A DNA stretch of 64,000 nt from Rhodamnia argentea (GCF_020921035.1 NC_063151.1:35532934-35596933), one strand, 5' to 3'. Counted from the first letter of the stretch, positions 48,292-60,261 are shown. The notes: generated by a model from the sequence alone, not told the origin. Made by a program: numbers and translations.

Positions 48292-51200
48292 TCACATAAC
48301 CTGCGGTAGCTCATCTTGTTCATGTAAGCCCAATCGAAAGAGTTTTTCCCTGATCTTTTCCAGCTGATTCGCAACACCGCTGATGGTCATCCGTTTTCCT
48401 GGCACTTCATTGGAACAAGTGATTCCGATGTTATATATCATAACCAAACACTCTTGAAAGATGACATTCCTTTCGGAGAGCCCACGTCGAGAACTATCAG
48501 GGTCAAAACGACTCTCTCTTTCTAGAAGCAGAATCCGATCCGTAACTTCTAATACTCGTTCAGGCAAAGCCGCTGCGACAAAACCATGGAGAGTCAAATT
48601 GTCTCCGAATTTGTTGTCGGTGGGACTCAATCCCGTGAACATCTCTAGCAAGAGGATCCCGTAACTATAGACATCGCCTTCTCTTGAGACCTCACATCCC
48701 GTTGCATATTCTGCCACACATTTTATTCATAGTGGACATGAACTTAGGAGTGTTAATCATAAAAAAGAACGTGGAGCTTGATCATTAGATTAGGAAGTAG
48801 AGGGGTTACCTGGGGGAGTATAACCAATTGTCCCTCTAAGACCCACCGAGCTCATCTGATTAGCTACCGTATCAAGGGATGATCCAAGAAAGAATTTCGC
48901 CAGTCCAAAGTCGCCAAGATGCGCCACCATCTCAGCATCTAAGAGGATATTGTTTGGCTTCAGATCGCAATGAAGGATTGGGAAGTGGCATTGGTGGTGA
49001 AGATAATCCAGTGCAGAAGCAACACCAATGGCTATGCTTAGCCTCCGAATGAAGTTCAACTTTTTCGGAAGCACATTCCCATGAGATGATGTTGCGCTTG
49101 GGTGTAGCCACTGTTCGAGGCTTCCATTGTCCATGAATTCATATACTACGGCCTTAAAATCATTTCCTTGATAATCAATACTGGAGCAAACCGTCAATGT
49201 CTTCAAAAGATTTCGATGTTTAATGTTTTTTAATGCCTCGCACTCGACTATGAAGCTCTTTAGAGCACCATGACGGACTAAATGAAACACCTTCACGGCA
49301 ATAGCAATTCCATTGTCCTTGAGTATTCCCTTGTAAACGGAACCAAAGCTTCCAACACCAATCAAATTCGTTGAAGAAAAACCATCTGTTGCTTTTAGGA
49401 GTTCTCCATAAGATATGTTCGGACACGAACTATTTATCAAACTGGGAACTGGTTTATTTACTTTCTTCTTCAACCAGCAAAGATTTATAAAAGCAAGAAT
49501 AACAGCTACTCCAAGAACTCCGAAAATAATACAAGTGGACAATATCACTATATTGATTTTTTTGCTCTTAGAGCTTTTGGAGATGCAATCGGGGAGGTGA
49601 AATTCTGGCAGTCCGCCGCAGAGCTCATTGTTCCCAATAATAAAAGTACCGGTAACATTCTTAAAGACTCCTTCACGTGGTAGCATGCCTTCAAACTTAT
49701 TGTACGACAAATTCAAAATTTTCAAGGAACGAAGTATTGCTAAGAATTCTGGAATTTGACCCGACAAATTGTTGCGTGAAATATCTAGTTCTTCAATGCC
49801 TCCTAACAACCTGATAGACTGAGGAATGGACCCATGGAAGAAGTTGCCCCCCATCCTCAGTGATGTCAATCCAGTGCAAGCACCTAAACTACTTGGGATT
49901 TCACCTACCAACAAATTATCTGAGATGTCCAGCGCGGTCAAAGCTCTCAAGTTGCGAACTTCTGTGGGCAGAACTCCAATCAAACGGTTGCGAGACAAGT
50001 TCAGAATAATCGCGAAAGATGAGAGACCTATAAGCTGTGGAGGTACGACACCATCGAGATTGTTACTAGACAGATCAAGCAAATTAAGAGACCGGCAGTT
50101 TGATAGTTGTGAAGGAATTTGCCCACGGAAGTTGTTCCCACCAAAGTATAATTCAAGCAACTTGGTTAGATTTCCCAAAGAAGATGGAATAGTCCCTCCT
50201 AGGTTGTTATCACTTAATTCCAGTCTCGCTAGATTACGTAGATTACCCAAATTTGAGGGGATAAAGCCTGAAAGCTGGTTGAGATCCATAAACAATACTT
50301 CCAGGTTGACAAGATTCCCAATTTCTTCTGGAATCTCACCAGATATTTGATTCTCGCCTAAAGTAAATACTGTGAGAGCGGTGGATAAATTACCTATGCA
50401 TTTAGGTAACACCCCACCAAACTTGTTCCCCTGAATACCCGCGTGCTCTAACTTGGTGCTGTTAGTTAATGAGCAAAGGAAGCTCAAGTCTTCGGGTTTT
50501 CCACTTCCAAGCTGATTATAAAAGATTCGGAACCATCTAAGCTCATGAAAATTTTCCAAAGAAGGTACTTTCCCGGAAAATCTGTTGAGTCCTAGTTGAA
50601 GTAAGTCTAGCTTCGTGCAATTCGATATCGATGGAGGAATCGGCCCCTCAATTTGGTTCACGGCAACGCTAAAAAATTCAAGATTTGGGAGTTTAAGGCC
50701 TATGCTTGCAGGAAGAGTCCCCTGTATCTGGTTGTTTCCAACATCAAACTGAATTAGCGAAGAGAGATTGAGTAACGAAGATGGAATCATACCCGACAAT
50801 CTGTTTCCTCCAAAAGCCACGACTTGCAAGTTTGCCAGGTGGCCAAGGGCTTCGGGAATGCTCCCACCCAAGTTGTTCAAGGTTAAAAGAAGGATCTCCA
50901 GTGAAGATAAGTTCCCAATGGTTGAAGGCACACTCCCGAACAGATTATTACCATACAAATCGAACTGCAGTAGCTTCGGAAATGAACCGAGCTCTCCAGG
51001 AATTTCTCCAATTAGTTGGTTGATCCCAAGCCTGAGGTGGACCAAGTCTGAGCAACCCGATATGTTTCTGGGAATTTCACCAACCAATGAATTGTTGTTC
51101 AACCGTAGGATACGCAGGCGGCGCAACTGGCTGACTTGCGGAGGGATTTCATGATCGAGACTGTTGTTTTGGAGCCGCAATTCCCTCAGGAAGCTGAGGT

Positions 51201-51498
51201 TTCCGATATGAGGAGAGATTGGTCCCGAGAGTCCCCGTGATGATAAGTCCAGGACGGCGACCCTCCTGTGCCTCCGGCCGCACGTAACGCCATACCATTG
51301 GCAAAACCCAATGCTATGGTTCCATGAGTCGAGCACGCCAAAAGGATCTGCGGTTATGCCGGCCTTAAATGCGAGCAGGGAAAGTCTGTCTGTTTCGTTG
51401 GTGGCAGAGGAGACTTGGTACAAGCACAGTGCAAGAGTGATACCAAGAAGCAAGGGGCATGATTGAAACTCCGCAAAACAAATGCCTAGGAGTTTCAT
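48292..51498 (-). CDS. LRR receptor-like serine/threonine kinase, subfamily XII (EFR/Xa21/At3g47570-like)
   Basis: Plasma-membrane receptor kinase of the subfamily that includes EFR and Xa21, usually pattern-recognition receptors. Exon 1 is 51498-48810 and exon 2 is 48710-48292; the phase-1 join CCAG/GTAACC ... GGCAG/AATATG gives 1,035 residues. A signal peptide (about 1-31) is followed by an LRR N-terminal cap with [15 protein letters not shown] and CQWYGVTC, then about twenty LRRs to near residue 600. The membrane segment is about 648-675. The kinase has the glycine loop [11 protein letters not shown] from 714, the catalytic Lys at 736, HCDLKPNN with Asp at 845, and DFG at 863. Cys before the catalytic Asp makes it a non-RD kinase, as in EFR and Xa21. 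It has the single intron typical of this subfamily. The frame is intact; the ligand is unknown. Confidence 0.94.
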
Positions 51499-52276
51499 GA
51501 CTCAAAAGCCCAAAGGAAGAAGGCAAGAAGAAACAAGAGGGCAGGATTGGTGCCAATGGAAATTGTCAAGAGATTTATAACAAGGTGTCGTGGATCTTTC
51601 AGGACGGTTTTCTTGGACCCGGTCCGAAACTGGGTCCCGCGCACATACAACAAAGAGAACCACGAGCCACCCGGAAGCACCCTCAACAGTGTGTATCAAT
51701 TCTTCCCATCAAAATGCCACCTTTTTTTCCCCTTAAACAATTCTTCTTTGTCCATACATAGTTAGCTACTCACCTTGAAATGAAAAATTGTTGTCATGGT
51801 CACCGGATTTTGTTATTATAGCATAACTTTTTTCACGTAATTTTTGCAAGGAAAATGGCACTCACTTTGGGCGATGCACTCGTGTAATTTTCCCTCTCCG
51901 ATGGAGAAGTTGTTCCTCGTCACTTTAATCCTCAACCGTTAATATCATTGGGTTAAAGGAAAGTGCAATGAATATCAAGAAATTGATTTAGGTAATTTCA
52001 TTGCAAAATGAAATTAAAGTTGTCGTGCCAAGTCTCTTTTGCTCACACCATATCTCTTTTTGATAAGGATATACTTAAAATGATACTTGTTAAACATCCA
52101 ATTATAGAAAGTCCGTCATTTTCGGTATGAGTTTGGAAAAGTACAGCGATACTTGTCACCTATTTTGCTCCGTTTTTTCTTTAATTTTTCTTGATACGAA
52201 ACAATTATTTGATTTTAAATTGCGAATTTAATAGCTTGTGTTCTACATTGGGAAGTATATTGTTTAAAAGGAAAAA
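51499..52276. other. Upstream region of the LRR receptor kinase
   Basis: Contains the promoter and 5' leader of the minus-strand kinase. No gene on either strand is supported. Confidence 0.4.
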
Positions 52277-52600
52277 AGATAGTATGCCACACGCCAAGTT
52301 CTACTTTACAGCTTCCCAGGTCTTTAAAGTCAATGTGAAAAGGAGAAATTAGAAAAAGTTGGACGTAGGATTCACAAAGGATTCGCGTGCCTTTTAACTT
52401 ATGAGGGGGCAACAATGCATGTTGTCCGAATAATTCATTTTCTTTGAGGATTTAATATTAGTTTACGAGGTATAATTTCTCTATCTCTCTCGAACCAGAT
52501 AAAACATTGTTCTTAAATGCAATGATAGATATGAAAGTTATGCTTCATCATAGATCATATTATTTATTTATTTTTTTTTGGTCGAAAGAAAGATGCCATT
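52277..52600. repeat. Kinase upstream segment duplicated at 55505-56240
   Basis: Shares in order ACACGCCAAGTTCTACTTTA-like, TCTTTAAAGTCAATGTG, AAAAGGAGAAATTAGAAAAA, GTGCCTTTTAA and ATATGAAAGTT(A/G)TGCTTCATCA with the later copy, ending in the same T-rich retroposon tail (GGTCGAAAGAAAGATGCCATT). The later copy has an extra ~340 bp inserted (about 55750-56090). Confidence 0.7.
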
Positions 52601-52610
52601 GATATATCAC
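52573..52610 (-). mobile_element. 3' tail of a 5'-truncated LINE-type retroposon
   Basis: On the minus strand the sequence reads AATGGCATCTTTCTTTCGACC followed by an A run, a typical retroposon trailer. The same tail occurs at the corresponding places in the duplicated segments at about 56211 and 60272, so the insertion predates those duplications. Confidence 0.5.
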
Positions 52611-53693
52611 AGCGTTAATACCTCAAAAAACCCAAGACTTATCCAACGGCCAAATAAAAGTTGACACTGTTCATGGAATTCTTTTCTCCATGCTTTCCAT
52701 ATGTTTTGGCAAATCAAGAACAAAGAAAGTGACATACTTCAGAAATAGCAGCTGCAGATCTATTCCGCATCAGAAAAACACAAATAACAAAAACTTCATC
52801 CTCAGAATTGGGATAGACTAGTTATGGTAAAACCATTCTTGCCAACTTCCTGCTTCACATATCAATCGTCCAGATCTGTTTCTCGATTTAATGAATACAA
52901 GGAAGCTGGATCAGAAAGCTATGGGTTCTTTTATTTTCCTGGCTACCATCTTCTTCTCCCACAGAGCATTTGCTTATTTAAGCTGAATCTGAAAGAGATG
53001 CTTGGCTTGACTGCAAAATCACTCATCTCCAACCTCTCGCACGACTTACAGCTACGCATCGCCAATCCTAGTGAAGCTGCAGAAAGAAACCAGGCACTCC
53101 TCTGAATAAAGAGGATTTATGTAAAAGCTAGGATTTGCATGGGGAACTGATAAATTTCCACTAAAGATGGATACAGATAGGATTTATGTAAACGAAACCG
53201 CACACAATGCCACTGCGGTAAAGTGAAATCCTAAGAAGAAACTAGCCGATAGTTGATTAGTTCTTATTTGTCTAAATGAGCTTCGTACAAATAACGGAAG
53301 TGAACATTTTGGACTGATCTTCAAATTTCATAACAATGCTCAAGACTGTGCATCATGGCCGACAGGATAGAGTAACATCTGTGCTGATGAGGAATGACAA
53401 TACTGTTATCTTCCAAATGAAACGACTGCTTCTCTCCAGCTATACATTTTCAACGTCCAATTGCGACCATCTTTATATGGCCAGACTTTCCCGCACTTCG
53501 ACTCGAGTCGGGTTTCGTCGTCTTCTCAAACTCGAGAACAATTACAACAGATATTTCTGAAAGGTCTCTTCCCTGCAATGCATATGCCAGCTTTATGTTG
53601 AAAATGCATGATCGATTCCGTATGCTGCTTCACATTAAGCAAATCTAAATAATTAAGCCGATAGAGGTTAAATAAGACGAGAAGTTAAGAAAC

Positions 53694-53992
53694 TTATCAT
53701 ATACCTGCGGTAGCTCATCTTGTTCATGTAAAACCAATGGAAAGAGCTTTTCCCTAATCTTTTGCAGCTGATTTGCAACACCGCTGATGCTCCTCCGTTT
53801 TCCAAGCACTTCGTCGTAACAAGCGACTCCAATATTACATACCATAATCAACCACTCTTGAAATACGACATTGCTTTCACAAAGCCAATGCTCAGGACTA
53901 TCGGGTCAAAACGCGTCTCTCTTTTTAGAAGAAGGATCCGATCCGTAACTTCTAACGTTCATTCAAGCAAAGCCATTGCGGCCAAATTATGG
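53694..53992 (-). pseudogene. Receptor kinase exon-2 fragment A
   Basis: Matches the last ~300 nt of exon 2 of the intact kinase (48292-48592). It retains VCNIGVACYDEVLGKRRSI and GVANQLQKIREKLFPL, aligned with [20 protein letters not shown] and the following stretch of the intact protein. Further upstream the frame breaks, with a TGA soon after MALLE. The rest of the kinase and all LRRs are absent. Confidence 0.85.
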
Positions 53993-54235
53993 GGGATAAA
54001 TACACCGTGAATGTCATAACTTGTGTACGACATTCACTTGAGTGCCATAACTTTTTTTTTTGCTCACTTGAATGCCACAAATTTGGAAAAAATATATCAC
54101 TTAAGTGACATCGCCAATTTGCCCGCCAGAAAACCTACGTGGATACCGAAAAATCTGACGTGGCATTACCGGAGTAATTTTTTTAATATAAACATGGATT
54201 TGTATTTTATTCTTTTAGTTTTTCATCCTTAGCAG
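53993..54235. repeat. Non-coding repeat at the duplication breakpoint
   Basis: Sequence with paired phrases CATTCACTTGAGTGCCATAA and CTCACTTGAATGCCACAAAT followed by ACGTGGATACC and GACGTGGCATTACC, a common style of degenerate plant DNA transposon. It directly abuts the truncated kinase exon and is also present in copy B (63703-63930). Confidence 0.45.
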
Positions 54236-54479
54236 CAATGAGTATGCAAAATGTTTGCAGGAAGTAGAACGGTCCTTGATTGTGCAATCATACGCACACG
54301 ATTACATCGTCAGAATCGAGTAAGACTAATCCTACTAAACCATCATTGTATCGCCCCCGGCATGGAAATTAACCTTCGAGAAAGCTGAATCCAGAACCAG
54401 TAGTTTCTTATTCCAGACTACAATGTCGGTGGCCCGAAATGGAGGAACATTGCTCATTTAGGAAACTTGTAACTGACTC

Positions 54480-55230
54480 AAATTTGCTTTACAGCGACAT
54501 TACATTATCCAGTGATCTCGTGCATCAAACTGGGGATTGACATTGGAGAGCGGCAATTCCTAGTCAACCTGCAGAAACCAAACTCTCCTCTGAATTAGGA
54601 AACGTCTGAACAAGAAAGAAAGCGTAAAATATAAATTTCGACTAAGAAAGGAGACCACTTAGGATTTAACAAGAATGAAACCCCACAGAATGTCACTTCT
54701 TTTCTTTTTGTTAGATATTTACACGATTACAGTAGGGAGACAAAGGAAAATCTGAGAACAACTTTGTGCACAGTGAAGAAGCATTATCGTGGATATTACT
54801 TTAAGATTTCCCATAGGCCACGGTTGATTGTTTTTTTTTTTTCCTTTAAATTGGTATCAATACCAACAAAAGCAACTTTATGACTAAGATTTACTTGGAA
54901 CCATCGAGACAATGCTCAAGACCCGTGCATCACGAGCCTTACCGAAAGTACTTACCGTAACTTTCGGAGAGCCAATGCTAAGGACTATAGGGGTCTAAAC
55001 GACTCTCTCTCTCTCTCTCTCTCTCGATCGACACAAAATACGGTCCGTTATTTCCGGCATTCATTCAGGCAAAACTGCTGCAACAAACTTTCAAGAGTCA
55101 AATTATCTCTCGATGTGTCATCTGTGGCATACAATCACGTGAACATCTCCGGCAAGAGAATGCGGTAACTATAGACACTGCCTTCTCTTGGGACCTCGCG
55201 CCTAATTGGATAATCTATGACATATTTAGA
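54480..55230 (-). pseudogene. Receptor kinase 3' fragment C (exon 2 and downstream flank)
   Basis: The part at about 54957-55225 aligns with exon 2 of the kinase (48470-48716), including AACTATAGACA(C/T)TGCCTTCTCTTG-like sequence and the CT-rich stretch expanded to a microsatellite near 55003-55024. The part before it (54480-54950) resembles the kinase 3' flank. Many indels and stop codons make it non-coding. It is more diverged than copies A and B. Confidence 0.65.
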
Positions 55231-55504
55231 CCACAGGTGCAGATGAAATTAGGGGTTTGGATCATCAAAAATTAGTTATGTTGCGTAGCCGTTAGGGAGG
55301 ACATAGATGAAGTCGGTGTATCATAGACACGGAGAAAGCAACAACATACAGGAATCACACTCACAGAGTGCTAGAATATATCTTGAGTTTGAGTCCGGTA
55401 ATAAAATTCGATCCGAATAAAAAATGCGGGAAAAAAACGAAAATTGTGTCCACGTCGAAGGCACGATCAAGAATAAAGTTTGTCTCCGGCTTAGAATCAA
55501 AAAC

Positions 55505-56240
55505 CGATAGCGTGCCACACACCAAGTTCTACTTTATAGCTTTCCAAGTCTTTAAAGTCAATGTGAAAAGGAGAAATTAGAAAAAGTTGGATGTTAATTT
55601 CAAATGAAAGGGACTTCTAGTTTTGGGATGATCGTCACTTGTCAATATGGAGACATTTGGATGTTGGATTCACAAAGGATTCGAGTGCCTTTTAATTTAT
55701 GAGGAGCAACAGTGTACGTGGTGTGGTCCCGATAATTTATTTGTGGGAAAATTTTAAATAATGACTTGAAGTACCTTCGTTCTTTTAAAGAAGAGCCTTA
55801 CCAATGGTGTTTTCATCATTTACATTTTTTTTTATTTTTTTCCTTTTTTGTCTTTTTCCTAGGTGAGGGCTCGCCTCACCCGTAGCCGTTCCCTTTCTTG
55901 AAGGGAAAAAAAATTAAAAAAGAAAAAAATCAGCGAATATAAATGAAGAAAATACCCTTAATTGGGCCCTTATTTAAAACAATGAGAGTTTTTCAGATTC
56001 TTATTTGAAACAAAGTCCACTTCATGTCCTTGTTTGAGAAAATAAGGCCACTTTAGGCCCTTATTTGAAATTTTTCTTTATTTACCTTTGGGAAATTGAC
56101 ATTAGTTTAAAAGGTATAATTTCTATATCTCTCTCAAACCAGTTAACGTATTGTTCTTAATATACAAGGAGAGATATGAAAGTTGTGCTTCATCATAGAT
56201 TATATTGCTTTTTTTTTTTATCGAAAGAAAGATGCCATTC
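55505..56240. repeat. Second copy of the kinase upstream segment
   Basis: Aligns with 52277-52600 and ends in the same retroposon tail near 56211. The region 55750-56090 is extra and includes repeated phrases such as GGCCCTTATTTGAAA, which suggests a nested non-coding element. Confidence 0.65.
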
Positions 56241-56247
56241 GTGTATC

Positions 56248-56534
56248 AAAGGGTTAATATCATGGAAAATCTCAAATTGCTACACTTATGACAAATTTAT
56301 CAAAAACTAATTTTTTTACCAAAAACCACAAACTTGTGAAAAACGGAGACTAAAACCCCAAATCGTACATCCATCAACTGCCACGTGTCATCCAACTCAG
56401 CAAATTTATCAAAAACTAATTTAGCGAAACTAACGTAAGGTAAATTTGTTATATGTGTGCCAGTTTGGGACTTTTGGTGGTCAGAAAATTAGTTTGTGAT
56501 GAATTTATCACGGATGTACCAGTTTTTTTCGTAG
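56248..56534. mobile_element. Foldback-type element, copy 2
   Basis: Begins GGGTTAATATCATGGAAAAT with CAAATTGCTACACTTATGAC and ends with the inverted counterparts (TTTTGGTGGTCAGAAAATTAG, GTAGAATTAACC). It is of the same family as 45877-46303 and seems inserted in the tail of the retroposon that continues to 57170. Confidence 0.5.
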
Positions 56535-56589
56535 AATTAACCATATATCACAATAATGCTCGAGAGTTACATCTTTCAAGTCTAGAAAA

Positions 56590-57170
56590 TTTCAAATAAC
56601 TACAGAACGAAGCAAAATTCAAAAAGCAAATAACAAAGCACAATCTGTATCTAGAAGCGGACTCTCATCCCTCAAGAACAAATTTGCCATCATAAAATTT
56701 CAGCGGCTGATCACTAGATTTAATGATGAGCACACGTCAAGATCTCCCACTCCATTTGTAATGATTTGCGCTGCGCCTCTAGGTTTAACGTACTCATTAC
56801 CATCATCATGCAGAGACACCAACATCAACATATTGAAAGAACACGTGTCAAATGCTCGTAAGGAACTCCCGGATCTATATCCAAATCCAATTCGAGAGAG
56901 TAAAATCCCCAAATCTTGACCTAAAATCTAAATCGAGAGAGAAGAGTGGCCAAATCTCGGAAAGCGCGGAACCATGTCACGAACATCATTCTTTGTGGCT
57001 GTCATCTCTACGTTCACCTAAAATCAGCTCTAAGAATTTATTCACACACAAAAAAGAAAAGCTTCAAAAGGGGGAAGAGGGAAATAGAGAGGGTGGGAGA
57101 GAGGGACCTCTCTCTCCCTCTGGGACGGCTCCAGCAACGGCTTCAAGGGCAAGGAAGAAACCCTAAGAGG
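56590..57170 (-). mobile_element. Copy of the ORF-less retroposon, degenerate
   Basis: Aligned on the minus strand with 62101-63162. The shared order is CGGCTGATCAC near 56703, GATGAGCACAC, CATGCAGAGACACCAAC-like, CCGGATCTAT, the AAATCTAAATC block, then a GA/CT-rich leader and an AAACCCTA(A/G) 5' end near 57150-57166. The match covers the 5' end, so it was probably a complete insertion. The poly-A side is obscured, perhaps by the foldback element. Confidence 0.55.
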
Positions 57171-57540
57171 TGGGGTGAAAGGGCATTGCCAAGTCTGCAT
57201 AATGCTCCAAATTGTGAAATTTGCATCGAGTTCCTGCGAAAAAAGTTAGCCCCTGAAGCCCTTCAGGCCTTTCTACAATATCGCGGGCAAAAAACCACGG
57301 CAAAATTATTGAGTTCATTACGAGAGATTGAATGACTGAAATGGTTGTTAGACGTTGATTATGTTACCAGTTATTGGATCAACGGTCGCGCTTGATTGAT
57401 CCCAGATAACTTTGCTGTGAATTAGCCCACAGTAAATCTTACTTGCACAAAACATTTAACATCAACTATGGATATAATTTGTGAGGATGGTCAAAATTTC
57501 TGCCTTCATTGCCGTGTAAGAAGTAGAAAACCACCATGGG
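57171..57540. other. Unassigned DNA
   Basis: An open frame continues to 57335 on the plus strand, ending AFLQYRGQKTTAKLLSSLRE. It has no recognisable domain. It starts in the retroposon next door, so it is probably a chance reading frame. Confidence 0.25.
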
Positions 57541-57934
57541 AAAAAGGAGCTGATTGGAAACATTGGAATGAAAATAAGAAAAGCGAGCTTTCATTCAAAT
57601 CTCACAGAATGTAAATATTTTCCATTTCATTCTTTCTTAACCTAAAGTGAAAATATGGTTTCCAACATTTCTCGTCAAAATTTTTCTCTTCCACAAACTG
57701 AACATATATTAAAAAAGTATATCGTAGTTCAGCTTCTTTTCTTTTTGTTACGTGAGATGAAGGAAAATCTGAGAACAGCTACTCCTACAGTGAAGAAGCT
57801 TTATCGTGGATACTGCTTTAAGATTTCCCATGGGCCACGGTTGATTGATTCTTTCCTTCTAAATCGGTATCAACACCACAAAAGTAACTTTATGACTAAG
57901 ATTGACTCGGAAACACATGCCAATGCTCAAGACT

Positions 57935-58529
57935 TGTTGGATATTTCGGCAATTTTGAAATATTTAACTATAACGGTTTTTGATATAATTATGATAGTCA
58001 TGAAAGCTATCACTTTGTAACGGTTTAGGAACGGTCGTACGACGTCTTTCTAACGATTTTCCAACGATCGAATCCACCACCTTGTAACGGTTTTGCAACG
58101 TCGTATAACAGTTTTCTAAGGGTCAATTTTCAACTGTCGTAAAGGTTTTCTAAACGGCTCTTTATTAATGGCTTGTTTGAATATAAAATATCACAATTCA
58201 AAAAGTGAATCTCAAGAATTACAAATGAGAATTTCACCATCTTTCTTTTCTTTTCTTTTCTTTTCTTTGTTGAGTTATGCACATAACATTGTTCATATTC
58301 CTTCTAATATCCAGTGCGGAATATAGAAAAAGATCTGTTGTATCTTGGAGGATAAGCGCTAGAAACCTTACACACTAAGTTTCGTACTTCGAGGGACGGA
58401 ATTATCATTAAGGATAGTGCTTGCATGCCTAAGATAATTTCATCTTATTTTCTTGTCTTTTCGAACATATTTCCTACGGTTGCTATTTTTCACATTATCT
58501 AACATTTTTCCAACAAAAATGTCACAACA
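57935..58529. mobile_element. Probable solo LTR-like insertion (TGTTG...CAACA)
   Basis: About 595 bp between the two halves of kinase fragment D, starting TGTTGGATATTTCGG and ending GTCACAACA. The terminal TGTTG/CAACA pair is typical of copia-type LTRs. Flanking pentamers AGACT and AAACT match at four of five positions. The first half repeats AACGGTTT-like words. Host DNA is missing at the junction, so a simple insertion alone does not explain the site. Confidence 0.45.
58238..58268. repeat. (TTTTC)n microsatellite
   Basis: Five or more TTTTC units inside the LTR-like element. Confidence 0.8.
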
Positions 58530-58889
58530 AAACTATAAAGAGTCAAATTATCTCTCAATGTGTCATCGGTGGCATACAATCTCATGAACATCTTCAGCAA
58601 GAGAATGTTGTAACTAACGGCATTGCCTTCTCTTGAGACTTCTCACCTAATTGCATATTCTACCACACATTTAGATCATACTACCGATGAAATTGGGTGT
58701 GGGGATCATCAAAAAAGTAATAATATTGGGTAGCGGTTAGGGAAGATAGTGATAAAGTCAGTGTATTAGATATAGAGAAAGCAACACGATAAGGAGATAC
58801 AGAGAGATGAGTAAAATAAGTCTCGAGTTTGAACCCGTCAATAAAACCCGGCCCGAGTAAAAATATTTATATCCTTCACTGGTTTGGGT

Positions 58890-59290
58890 GCAAGATTGTC
58901 TTGAAATGTCCAACGGGCAAATAGAAGTTGACAGTGGTCATGCAATTCTTTTTTCCATGCTTTCCAAACGTTGACTTCAAGTCAACCAATCCCCACAAAA
59001 GCCTGAAGTCCTCCCACTTTGGAATATAAACCGAAGACTGATGAGCAAGCGTTATTGATTGATTAGCTGGTCATTGTCGCTACTAAAGATCTCTTGACTG
59101 ACAAAAGCTTTATCAATTAAAATTATTTTAAAGTGCCACTTTGGCAACAAAAAAACGAAAAAAAAAAAGCTCTTTACAAGTCTTGTAATGTAAAAAAAAT
59201 TACCCATGGAAAGTGGGTGTGTGGATATGCATGATTAGTAGTTTTGTCTGTATGAAAAGTAACTTTCCTTCCCAACTATTTAAATTAAGT
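58890..59290. repeat. Duplicated intergenic block, copy 1
   Basis: Aligns with 60340-60705 in the same orientation. Shared strings include CCATGCTTTCC, GTTGACTTC(A/G)AGTCAACCAA, GTCCTCCCACTTTGGAA, GATTGATTAGCTGGTCATTG and AAAAGTAACTTTCCTTCC. Part of the block also lies in 52620-52700. Confidence 0.75.
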
Positions 59291-59601
59291 AACTTCCCCA
59301 CGGTAATGGTCACTTTTTATTGGTGGCCAGTAATTTCTTGACGAGTTTTACTCATTTCTACCTTTGAAAGTTGCTTATCCATGTGATCATCGAACCCTCC
59401 CAGTGAAAAAAGTTGCTATCGATATGTCTATATTAAGTTCAATGCATTCGTGGTTAGGGGCATTCCACAAAAAGAAAAGAGGCGATTTAGGAGCTTTACC
59501 AAAATGCAAAAATGAAAGTAGTAACTTTACAAATAGCAGCCCCAAAGAATTCGCACTTGAACCCCTAGGAAATTCCAGTACACACAAGTTATATTACTCT
59601 A

Positions 59602-59770
59602 AGGTTAATAAGATCAAAGATCTCAAATTGGTACATAAGTGATAAATATATGCCAAACTAATCTTTTTGTCACCAAAAATTCCAAAACGGTATATGCGTG
59701 GTACATTTACCCTCCGTCAGCTTCCATCAAATATCACCGTAAAATTGTTGATCTGGATAACAAATAAAAA
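59602..59770. mobile_element. Foldback-type element, copy 3 (partial)
   Basis: Has GGTTAATAAGATCAAAGATC, CTCAAATTGGTACATAAGTG and CACCAAAAATTCCAAAA as in the left half of the copies at 45877 and 56248. The right half is lost or unrecognisable. Confidence 0.45.
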
Positions 59771-60261
59771 TAACATAGTTGACCTACCAACTTATTATAG
59801 ACATATAATAGAAGTGCAAAAGTTATCCAAGTCAGCACTAGTCCCGCTAGGTAGGATGGCTGGCGGCTAGCCGATGTTCACGTCGGTGATTTCTAGCTAA
59901 AATTGACCAAAATGATTAAATTAGAAAATAGTCAAAAGATTGACTAAATTAGCAAATCTTTAGAAGGTTTAGGACTAGAATTGATATAATTAAAAGGCTT
60001 AGAATTAAATTGGCATCGTCAAGAGATTTGGGACTAAATTGGCACAAATGAAAAGAATATGACAGTATTGGCTTTTCTACATTAGATTTATGACTTTTTG
60101 GACTATTATCCCCACTCTAATGCTATGCCTCAGCCATAAACCTCTAATTTACCCAACTCCCTTGTTATTAATTTATAGAATGTCGATGAATTGTTTTTTT
60201 TTTTTTTTGGTAAGGTAAAGGAAGAAGAATGTCGATGAATTGTTGATGGTTTCAATTGTTT

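Larger units (their letters stand above)
52735..54291. repeat. Segmental duplication copy A (kinase 3' region)
   Basis: About 1.56 kb that aligns closely with 61333-64000 (copy B), apart from the 1.06 kb retroposon present only in B. Both copies derive from the 3' part of the receptor kinase and its downstream flank (47300-48590). Copy A and B are much closer to each other than to the source, so one was made from the other after the first duplication. Confidence 0.85.
57600..58690 (-). pseudogene. Receptor kinase 3' fragment D, interrupted by an LTR-like element
   Basis: The left part (57730-57934) aligns with 54700-54920 of copy C, including GGAAAATCTGAGAACA, CATCGTGGATA-like and TTAAGATTTCCCAT(G/A)GGCCACGG. 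The right part (58530-58690) aligns with exon 2 near the intron acceptor, including AGAGTCAAATTATCTCTC. About 170 bp expected between the two parts are missing where the LTR-like element sits. Confidence 0.6.

Noticed and set aside
49826-51154. Plus-strand ORFs of 128 and 174 codons
   Set aside because: Antisense to the LRR region of the receptor kinase; their periodicity comes from the repeats.
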